From Ga0077536 sp943370145 (GTDB lineage Bacteria > Pseudomonadota > Gammaproteobacteria > Ga0077536), in assembly GCA_943370145.1 (NCBI GenBank), contig CALRPY020000038.1, positions 1 through 41,744 on the forward strand: a stretch of 41,744 nucleotides of DNA. The letters run 5' to 3'. Made by a program: the position numbers and the translations under genes. Of the stretch, positions 35,399 to 41,744 are shown one piece after another. The notes beneath the pieces are model-generated. The model saw only the letters and a list, made by a program, of their open reading frames with translations. It searched no databases and had not been told where the DNA came from. Numbering within the stretch: position 1 is the first letter of the stretch; each line of letters opens with the position of its first letter.

Positions 35399-36283
35399 AT
35401 GGAAACCTACCGACATCCGGAGGCCATCGTAGAGACGGACTGGCTGGAGACACATCTGCACGATCCGTCGCTGCGTGTGATCGACTGCACTGTACATCTT
35501 GTCTACGAGAACGTTCCGGCGGGCGTCCCGTACATCGTGAAGAGCGGCCGCGAAGATTTTGACCGCGGACACATCCCCGGCGCGGATTTCATCGATTTGC
35601 AGGCCGAGCTTTCCGAAAACAACTCGCCGTACAGTTTCACGCTGCCGACGGCCTCCCATTTCTCGGCAGCGATGGAACGGCACGGCGTTGGCGACGACAC
35701 GCGAGTCGTGCTTTATTCGACCACCCACCCCATGTGGGCCACTCGTATCTGGTGGATGCTGCGGGCCTTCGGCTTCGACCGCGCCGCGGTGCTGAATGGT
35801 GGCTTCAAAAAGTGGTGCGCGGAGGGGCGCGCCGTATCCCTGGCCGCGCCGGGCATGGCACCCCGGGTGAAGTTCACGGCAAAACAGCGCCCCGCGCTCT
35901 TCACGGACAAGCACGAAGTGCTCGATGCCATCGGGGCACCGGCGGTTTGCACCATCAACGCATTGCCGTCCGATCTCTACAGCGGCGCGAGCGACCGTTA
36001 TGGAAGGCCCGGACGCATCCCGGGCAGCGTCAGCCTGCCAACCGGGAGTCTTCTGGAGCCTCCTGGGGGCAAGTTCAAATCCGCCGAAGACCTTGCCGGG
36101 ATCTTCTCGTCGACCTGTCCGCAAAAGAAGACCGGTCGGATCATCGTTTACTGTGGAGGAGGCATTGCGGCGACGCTGGATGCCTTTCTGCTTTACCAGT
36201 TGGGCTACGAAAACCTGGCGATCTACGACAACTCGATGAGTGAATGGGCGAAGGACGAATCGCTGCCGATCGAAGTCGGCTGA
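35399..36283 (+). CDS. Sulfurtransferase with two rhodanese domains
   Basis: A 294-aa thiosulfate/3-mercaptopyruvate sulfurtransferase-like protein with a very good ribosome site (GGAGGAG). Rhodanese domain 1 (about 8-145) has the structural motifs VIDCT, RGHIPGADFIDL and VLNGGFKKW but no Cys at its loop (VLYSTTHPMW). Domain 2 (about 160-290) has the active loop YCGGGIAAT with Cys252, plus GRIPGSVSLPTGSLL. CGGG differs from the textbook CRKGVT (rhodanese) and CGSGVT (mercaptopyruvate) loops, so the donor is unsure. Base composition is lower in GC than most of the window, as in the neighbouring HDAC-like gene, which suggests shared, possibly horizontal, origin. Confidence 0.92.
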   Translation: METYRHPEAIVETDWLETHLHDPSLRVIDCTVHLVYENVPAGVPYIVKSGREDFDRGHIPGADFIDLQAELSENNSPYSFTLPTASHFSAAMERHGVGDDTRVVLYSTTHPMWATRIWWMLRAFGFDRAAVLNGGFKKWCAEGRAVSLAAPGMAPRVKFTAKQRPALFTDKHEVLDAIGAPAVCTINALPSDLYSGASDRYGRPGRIPGSVSLPTGSLLEPPGGKFKSAEDLAGIFSSTCPQKKTGRIIVYCGGGIAATLDAFLLYQLGYENLAIYDNSMSEWAKDESLPIEVG

Positions 36284-36331
36284 CGGGACAAGGCGTTTGG
36301 TCCGGGGCTGGAGCAGCTTGCCCAGAACCGC

Positions 36332-36368
36332 GCCCCGTGGGACTGGCCTCAGGCCAATCCCACGGGGC
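36332..36368. repeat. REP-like hairpin between convergent genes
   Basis: GCCCCGTGGGA (36332-36342) pairs with TCCCACGGGGC (36358-36368). After a C/A mismatch TGGCC (36344-36348) pairs with GGCCA (36352-36356) around TCA. This 16-bp stem lies in the 220-base gap between the rhodanese (+) and HDAC-like (-) genes. It resembles the GTGGGA..TCCCAC layout of extragenic palindromes in gammaproteobacteria and may also end transcription from both sides. Confidence 0.7.
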
Positions 36369-36503
36369 CTCGAACAAAACGGACTGGCACCGGAAGGTCG
36401 GGGTTGTACTTTCAGCCACTTCAGGCCCCCCGGTCACGAGCGTCACCGCATCCGCGATAGGCGGCGCCCATCGCATCAGCATGCGCGGTGCGCCTGACAC
36501 CAA

Positions 36504-37622
36504 TCAGTGCCGTGGCACCTGCGCGACATTGGAGACCGCGGCGTTGATGACGGCTTCCTGGTGAGGCATGAGCTCCTGCCCGCCCAGGGCCTGGTGCCAT
36601 TCCAGGAACGGGTCCACGACATCCGTTTGACGCCCGGACATCTCCTCCATGACGGCCAAACCGTAGAAAGGTACCGCCCATCGCGAGTACCCGCCCTCAT
36701 GGGTGAAAACCAGGCGGCCACTGCACAACTCGTCGGCCACCGCGAGGAGTTTGCGCGTCAGCACACGGTAGCCCTCGGAATGCATCATCATCCGCCCGAG
36801 CGGATCCATGGCGCCCGCGTCGAACCCCGACGGCACGATGATGAAGTCAGGCCGGTAGGCCTTTAGCGCGGGGATGATCACGCGGTCGTAAGCGGCAATA
36901 TAGGCGTCGGCGCCACTGCCTGGTGGCAGCGGGATATTGAGGTTGGTGCCCACGGCATCGCCTTCTCCCAACTGATGCAGGAAGCCGTCATCTATCGGGA
37001 AACAGCGATCCTGGTGGATGGAAATGGTGAGCGCGCGCCTCTCGCCGTAGAAAGCGGTCTGTGTCCCGTTGCCGTGGTGGACGTCCCAGTCCACGTAGGC
37101 GACCCGATTGAGGCCCCGGCAATCCAGCAGGTAGCGGCCGGCGATCGCCGCATTCGAGAACACACAGAAACCACGCGAGGCGGCCGGCGTCGAGTGATGG
37201 CCGGCGGGGCGCAATAGCGCGTAGGCATTGTCGACCTTGCCATCCATCACCGCGTCCACCGCCGCGAGCGCACCGCCCGCTGCAAGCAATGCGATTTCAA
37301 ATCCACCTGCCGGTATCGGCATGAAGGGCTCTGCTTCGCCACCCGTCACATGCGCGGACATGGCGCGGATCTGCTCGAGATGCTGACGCGTGTGTATGCG
37401 CAGGATATCCGCTTCTGTTGCCGACTTCGGCTTGATGCACACCAGGTGCTCGGCCAGCCCGCTCATCTCGATCAGGTTGCGAAAGCGACGCACCGTCTCG
37501 GGGTCGTAGGCGTGCTTGTCGGGCTGCACACTTCGTCCATCGGGCCGGACGAGCCCGGCTTCATTCCCCAACTGGTACCAGGCGTAGGCTTCGTGCCAAA
37601 TGAATCCGGTTCTTCTAGTCAT
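36504..37622 (-). CDS. Class II histone-deacetylase-like / acetylpolyamine amidohydrolase family protein
   Basis: A 372-aa arginase-fold deacetylase. The catalytic landmarks are all present: RPAGHHS (His142-His143), YVDWDVHHGNGTQ (zinc ligands Asp180 and His182), SGFDAGAMDPLGRM (zinc ligand Asp268) and the C-terminal HEGGYS. Bacterial members remove acetyl groups from polyamines, acetylated lysines or other acylated amines; the real substrate is unknown. The start ATG 37622 follows GGAGG. It is convergent with the rhodanese gene and shares its lower GC. Confidence 0.93.
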   Translation of the reverse strand: MTRRTGFIWHEAYAWYQLGNEAGLVRPDGRSVQPDKHAYDPETVRRFRNLIEMSGLAEHLVCIKPKSATEADILRIHTRQHLEQIRAMSAHVTGGEAEPFMPIPAGGFEIALLAAGGALAAVDAVMDGKVDNAYALLRPAGHHSTPAASRGFCVFSNAAIAGRYLLDCRGLNRVAYVDWDVHHGNGTQTAFYGERRALTISIHQDRCFPIDDGFLHQLGEGDAVGTNLNIPLPPGSGADAYIAAYDRVIIPALKAYRPDFIIVPSGFDAGAMDPLGRMMMHSEGYRVLTRKLLAVADELCSGRLVFTHEGGYSRWAVPFYGLAVMEEMSGRQTDVVDPFLEWHQALGGQELMPHQEAVINAAVSNVAQVPRH

Positions 37623-38314
37623 CTTGAGGCCTCCAGACGCGGTTCAACGGTTTGATTCATCTTTCGCTGCATACGCGGACTGCAAGCAAGGCTTACGCCA
37701 GGGTTCTCGCCATCCTCACCGGGACCTGCTCCGACGTTGCGTCCGTGAAGAGGCTAGAATCAACTCGCCGGTTCTGTGCCTGCAGACCCTCGCGCGAGTC
37801 GCCAAGGCTGGACGACGGCTTCGGTTCATGGACGGCAGCCAGCGCGCGATGATTCGAATTGTCGAACATCCGGGTGGTTGCCAGAAGCGTCATTCGGGTC
37901 ATTCATGGCCAGGATTGGGCCATGATCGAACCTGTTAATCCGGGGCGGGTTTCGTGTGTCGCCCTCCTCACGACCGGGGCTGCTTACACGACCAGGGCTC
38001 GCGCCGCGTCTGGCGGTGCACCAGGCCGAAGTCCCCGTCGAGGACGATTTGCCCATTCATCTCAAAGCTCAGGAACAGCACGAACGCGACGTGGCCACCG
38101 TTGTTCGACGCAAGCACCGCGCGCGGTGGCCGATGTGGGCGACAGGCCTTGCGCGTCCTGCGTCAGCGCAGACTGCAGCGGGCCCGCTGGTCGGGATCCC
38201 GCGAACGGGCGGCTTTCGAGGTCTCCTACGACTCCGCCTGACGGATGGCCGGATCGCGGGCCCTCCTGGGCCCTGTTCTCCGCTCGCGCCGCCCGGGCGC
38301 TGGGCGCAACCCGC
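37623..38314. other. Gene-poor region upstream of the HDAC-like gene
   Basis: This 692-base gap separates the HDAC-like start from the uvrA stop. It includes an 8-bp hairpin TCATGGCC/GGCCATGA (37903-37925). A short minus-strand frame (37968-38117, GTG start, 49 codons) has protein-like content such as NNGGHVAFVLFLSFEMNGQI, but no recognisable family and a stop not far upstream; it may be the remnant of a lost gene. Otherwise I see nothing convincing. A plus-strand frame of over 1100 codons starting at 37859 is the antisense shadow of uvrA. Confidence 0.55.
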
Positions 38315-41197
38315 TCAGCGCTTCGCGGCCTTGCCTTTCGGCTTCGACACCGGTTTGGCCACCGGCGCCGCCTGCGGCGCGAGCAGCGGCGCGAGGAAGT
38401 GCCCGGTATAGGAATCCGGGTGCGCGGCAATGTCCTCGGGCGTGCCGGTCGCGACGATCGTGCCGCCGCCGTCGCCGCCTTCCGGCCCGAGGTCGATCAC
38501 CCAGTCCGCGGTCTTGATGACGTCGAGATTGTGTTCGATCACCACGATGGTGTTGCCGTGGTCACGCAGGCGGTGCAGCACCTTCAGCAGCTGCTCGATG
38601 TCGTGAAAGTGGAGCCCTGTGGTCGGCTCGTCGAGGATGTAGAGGGTCTTGCCGGTATCACGCTTGGACAGCTCGCGCGCGAGCTTCACGCGCTGCGCTT
38701 CGCCGCCCGACAGCGTGGTCGCGTTCTGCCCCAGCCGCACGTAGGACAGCCCCACGTCCATCAGCGTCTGCAGCTTCGGTGCAATCATAGGCACGGCCGC
38801 GAAGAACTCGTTGGCCTCCTCGACCGTCATCTCGAGCACTTCGCTGATGTTCCTGCCCTTGTAGAGGATCTCGAGGGTCTCGCGGTTGTAGCGCTTGCCC
38901 TTGCAGACGTCACAGGCGACGTAGACATCCGGCAGGAAGTGCATTTCGACCTTGATCACGCCGTCGCCTTCGCAGGCTTCGCAGCGGCCGCCCTTGACGT
39001 TGAAGCTGAAACGCCCCGGCTGGTAGCCGCGCGTCCGGGCCTCGGGGACCGCCGCGAAGAGATCGCGGATCGGCGTGAACAGCTGGGTGTAGGTCGCCGG
39101 GTTGGAACGCGGCGTGCGTCCGATCGGGCTCTGGTCGATGTCGACGACCTTGTCGAACTGCTCGAGGCCCTCGACGCGCGTGAACGGCGCCGGCTCGAGG
39201 CTCGCGCCGTTCAGCTCGCGGGCCGCGAGGTGATAGAGGGTGTCGTTGACCAGCGTCGACTTGCCCGAACCCGACACGCCGGTCACGCAGACCATCAGTC
39301 CCACCGGGAACTCGACGTCGACGCCGTGCAGGTTGTTGCCGCAGGCCCCAAAGAGCTTCAGCAGCCGCAACGGATCCGGCTGGTGGCGCGCGGCGGGCAG
39401 CGCGATTTCACGCCGCCGGGACAGGTACTGGCCGGTCAGCGATTCCTCGCAGGCCGCGACGTCGTCCGGCGTGCCCTGCGCCACGACGCGACCGCCGTGG
39501 ACGCCGGCGCCTGGCCCCATGTCGACGACGTGATCGGCGAGGCGGATCGCGTCCTCGTCGTGCTCGACGACAATCACCGTGTTGCCGAGGTCGCGCAGGT
39601 GCTTGAGCGTGTCGAGCAGGCGCGCGTTGTCGCGCTGGTGCAGGCCGATCGACGGTTCATCGAGCACGTACATCACGCCGACGAGACCGGCGCCGATCTG
39701 GCTCGCGAGCCGGATCCGCTGCGCTTCGCCGCCGGACAGGGTCTCGGCGCTGCGGTCGAGCGTCAGGTAGTCGAGGCCGACGTTGACCAGGAACTGCAGC
39801 CGCAGGCGCACTTCCTTGACGATCTTCGCCGCGATTTCACCGCGCTTGCCCGGCAGGTCCAGCTCGCCGAAAAAACGCTGGCAGGCGCCTATCGGCAGGC
39901 GCGTGATTTCCGGCAGCGCGCGGTCACTGATGAAGACATTGCGCGCGGCGCGGTTGAGCCGCATGCCCTTGCACTCCGGGCAGGGCTTCGAGCCCAGGAA
40001 ACGCGCGAGCTCCTCGCGCACGACATTCGACTCCGTTTCGCGATAACGGCGCTCCATGTTCGGCAGCACGCCCTCGAACGGGTGCTTGCGCGTATAGCTG
40101 CGGCCCGACGAGGTGAGATAGGTGAACGGCAGCTCTTCCTTGCCGCTGCCGTGCAGGATCACCTTCTGCACGGCTGCCGGAAGGTCCTTGTACGGCGTGT
40201 CGACGTCGAACCTGTAGTGCTTGGACAGTGCGTTGATCAGCTCGAAGTAGTAGGCATTCCGACGATCCCAGCCGTGGATCGCGCCCGCCGGCAACGACAG
40301 CTCGGGACGCGTCAGCACCCGCTCGGGATCGAAGAACTGGATCACGCCGAGGCCGTCGCAGGACGTGCACGCGCCGCTCGGATTATTGAAGGAGAACACC
40401 CGCGGCTCGAGCTCGTTGATGCTGTAGCCGCAGCGCGGACACGCGAAGCGCGACGAGAACAGCAGCTCGGCCGCCTTGGGATCGTCGATGAACTGCGCCT
40501 TGGCGACGCCCTCGCCGAGCTTGAGCGCGGTCTCGAAGGACTCGGCAAGACGCAGCTTGAGGTCGCCGCCGATTTTCACGCGATCGACGACGACGTCGAT
40601 GTCGTGCTTCTTGTTCAGTTCGAGCGCCGGCGGATCGTCGAGCATCACGACGTTGCCATCGACGACGGCGCGCAGGTAGCCCTGCCGCGCGAGCTGCTGG
40701 AACACGCCCTGGTGCTCGCCCTTGCGGCTCTTGACCACCGGGGCGACGATCATCAGCCGCGTGCCTTCCGGCAGCGCGAGCAGCTGGTCGACCATCTGCG
40801 AGATCGTCTGCGCTTCCAGCACTTCGTCGTGGTCCGGGCAGCGCGGCTCGCCCACGCGCGCGTAGAGCAGGCGCAGGTAATCGTAGATCTCGGTGATGGT
40901 GCCGACGGTCGAACGGGGATTGTGCGAGGTCGACTTCTGCTCGATCGAGATCGCCGGCGACAGGCCCTCGATGTGGTCGATGTCGGGCTTTTCCATCATC
41001 GACAGGAATTGGCGCGCGTAGGCCGACAGCGACTCGACGTAGCGTCGCTGGCCCTCGGCATAGATGGTGTCGAATGCAAGCGAGGACTTGCCGGACCCGG
41101 AGAGGCCCGTGATCACGATCAGCTTGTCACGCGGCAGATCGAGATCGATGTTCTTGAGATTGTGGGTGCGCGCACCGCGCAGGAGAATCTGGTCCAT
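38315..41197 (-). CDS. uvrA: Excinuclease ABC subunit A
   Basis: A 960-aa UvrA, slightly longer than the usual 940 because of an Ala/Lys/Pro-rich C-terminal tail. It is the damage-recognition ATPase of nucleotide excision repair and works with UvrB. Two ABC-type ATPase halves are visible: the first Walker A GLSGSGKSSLA (about residues 33-43) and the second GVSGSGKSTLV (about 650-660), signatures LSGGEAQRIRLASQIG and LSGGEAQRVKLARELS, and Walker B VLDEPSIGLHQRD and ILDEPTTGLHFHD. Zinc modules are seen at FACPRCGYSINELEPR..CTSCDGLG and at CEACEGDG..CDVCKGKRYN. It is divergent from the MFS gene. No LexA box is obvious in the 107 bases between. Confidence 0.98.
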   Translation of the reverse strand: MDQILLRGARTHNLKNIDLDLPRDKLIVITGLSGSGKSSLAFDTIYAEGQRRYVESLSAYARQFLSMMEKPDIDHIEGLSPAISIEQKSTSHNPRSTVGTITEIYDYLRLLYARVGEPRCPDHDEVLEAQTISQMVDQLLALPEGTRLMIVAPVVKSRKGEHQGVFQQLARQGYLRAVVDGNVVMLDDPPALELNKKHDIDVVVDRVKIGGDLKLRLAESFETALKLGEGVAKAQFIDDPKAAELLFSSRFACPRCGYSINELEPRVFSFNNPSGACTSCDGLGVIQFFDPERVLTRPELSLPAGAIHGWDRRNAYYFELINALSKHYRFDVDTPYKDLPAAVQKVILHGSGKEELPFTYLTSSGRSYTRKHPFEGVLPNMERRYRETESNVVREELARFLGSKPCPECKGMRLNRAARNVFISDRALPEITRLPIGACQRFFGELDLPGKRGEIAAKIVKEVRLRLQFLVNVGLDYLTLDRSAETLSGGEAQRIRLASQIGAGLVGVMYVLDEPSIGLHQRDNARLLDTLKHLRDLGNTVIVVEHDEDAIRLADHVVDMGPGAGVHGGRVVAQGTPDDVAACEESLTGQYLSRRREIALPAARHQPDPLRLLKLFGACGNNLHGVDVEFPVGLMVCVTGVSGSGKSTLVNDTLYHLAARELNGASLEPAPFTRVEGLEQFDKVVDIDQSPIGRTPRSNPATYTQLFTPIRDLFAAVPEARTRGYQPGRFSFNVKGGRCEACEGDGVIKVEMHFLPDVYVACDVCKGKRYNRETLEILYKGRNISEVLEMTVEEANEFFAAVPMIAPKLQTLMDVGLSYVRLGQNATTLSGGEAQRVKLARELSKRDTGKTLYILDEPTTGLHFHDIEQLLKVLHRLRDHGNTIVVIEHNLDVIKTADWVIDLGPEGGDGGGTIVATGTPEDIAAHPDSYTGHFLAPLLAPQAAPVAKPVSKPKGKAAKR

Positions 41198-41304
41198 GGG
41201 TTTCGCGACTGATCTCGCTGGCTAGCCGGAACGGCAAACGGGTAATATACGGGCTTTCCAACCCCCCCGGCAAAACGATCTCACCCGTGGATACAGGCGA
41301 CCGG

Positions 41305-41744
41305 ATGACCCGTGGCGAGCTGCGCACTTCGCTCGCCCTGGCGGGCATGTTCTTCATGCGCATGATGGGCCTGTTCATGGTGCTGCCGGTGCTCGCGCTG
41401 TACGCGGAGAAGCTGGCGGGCGCGACGCCGTTGCTGATCGGCTGCGCGCTCGGCATCTACGGCCTGACCCAGGCCAGCCTGCAGATTCCCTTCGGACGCT
41501 GGTCCGATCGCATCGGCCGCAAGCCGGTCATCACCATCGGGCTCGTCGTCTTCGCGCTCGGGGGTATCGTCGCCGCGGCCTCGAGTCACATCGCCGCGGT
41601 GATCCTGGGCCGCGCGCTGCAGGGGGCGGGAGCGGTCTCGGGCGCCTCGCTCGCGCTGGCCGCCGATCTGGTGCGTCCGGCGCAGCGCACGAAATCGATG
41701 GCAATCATCGGCATGAGCATCGGCGCGGCGTTCATCATAGCCTT
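41305..41744 (+). CDS. MFS transporter, N-terminal part (YajR-like)
   Basis: The first 146 residues of a major facilitator protein cut by the window end. The first helices are SLALAGMFFMRMMGLFMVLPVL, then IGCALGIYGLTQASLQIPFG. The loop motif GRWSDRIGRKP is the MFS signature between helices 2 and 3, and VVFALGGIVAAASSHI and ILGRALQGAGAVSGA follow. The sequence resembles YajR-type exporters. ATG 41305 is preferred; an in-frame GTG at 41287 would add six residues. In many gammaproteobacteria this gene lies beside uvrA and before ssb, which fits the layout here. A TAATAT (41243-41248) is a possible -10. Confidence 0.92.
   Translation, partial: MTRGELRTSLALAGMFFMRMMGLFMVLPVLALYAEKLAGATPLLIGCALGIYGLTQASLQIPFGRWSDRIGRKPVITIGLVVFALGGIVAAASSHIAAVILGRALQGAGAVSGASLALAADLVRPAQRTKSMAIIGMSIGAAFIIA

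Noticed and set aside
37859..41212. Plus-strand open frame of 1117 codons
   Set aside because: It lies opposite uvrA, whose protein is clearly recognisable, and the translation is Arg/Ala/Val/Asp-rich antisense-type sequence with no domain. It is a GC-rich shadow frame.
41198..41304. LexA operator between uvrA and the MFS gene
   Set aside because: No CTG-N10-CAG or TTAGTA-type symmetry was found; only a TAATAT -10-like string.

Overview
The window is about 41.7 kb of GC-rich bacterial chromosome. The gene content points to a proteobacterium, most likely a gammaproteobacterium. Evidence for this is the order uvrA then a divergent MFS transporter at the right end, LysR and AraC/OruR-type regulators, DUF2256, YceI, HupE/UreJ, an HlyB/HlyD pair and intrinsic terminators with GNRA/UUCG-like loops. 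There is no rRNA, tRNA, CRISPR array, recognisable transposase or phage gene. The taxonomic placement is inference from gene content only.

Left part (1-9.2 kb): the 3' end of a luciferase-like (LLM) flavin oxidoreductase closes with a clean intrinsic terminator. Then come a SoxY-SoxZ fusion carrier (-), a MoaD/ThiS-like protein with a non-canonical tail (+), an APH-like/P-loop fusion kinase (+), a two-gene unit of a RuBisCO-like protein (form IV) and a cupin (-), a His-rich glycine-zipper envelope protein, an AraC regulator divergent from an LLM oxidoreductase plus alpha/beta-hydrolase operon, and a YceI/LigB-type dioxygenase pair.

Middle (10-26 kb): a LysR regulator divergent from the dioxygenase; a DUF364 protein divergent from an LLM monooxygenase; a promoter-hairpins-terminator unit that looks like an unannotated small RNA; a double-REC GGDEF protein whose REC domains both lack the phosphoacceptor Asp; a string of small housekeeping-like genes (PNPOx-fold, CIA30, DCC1, DUF2256) leading to a phosphomannomutase/phosphoglucomutase; a GST-fold protein opposite a cysteine-depleted FmdB-like protein; a PRISE-type SDR; two further LLM oxidoreductases; a 697-aa DUF255 thioredoxin-fold protein; a lipoprotein; and a HupE/UreJ protein. 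In total there are five LLM-family genes, next to a hydrolase, an SDR, a GST and a ring-cleavage-type dioxygenase. This looks like an organism equipped for oxidative catabolism of organic compounds, but no substrate can be read from the sequence.

Right part (26.8-41.7 kb): an HlyD/HlyB type I secretion pair without a visible substrate. It is followed by an 828-base gene-free region holding a 41-base near-perfect palindrome and a 24-bp inverted repeat pair that bounds about 615 bp. Then come a CocE/NonD hydrolase, a PfkB kinase and an unknown membrane protein. A stretch of visibly lower GC (about 34.8-38.3 kb) carries a tandem rhodanese and an HDAC-like deacetylase, and it contains strong hairpins and long non-coding gaps. 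uvrA and the start of an MFS transporter close the window.

The most interesting points are the candidate structured RNA (13.1-13.3 kb), the inverted-repeat-bounded element (30.5-31.1 kb), the RuBisCO-like protein with an altered metal-ligand motif, and the phosphorylation-deficient double-REC diguanylate cyclase.
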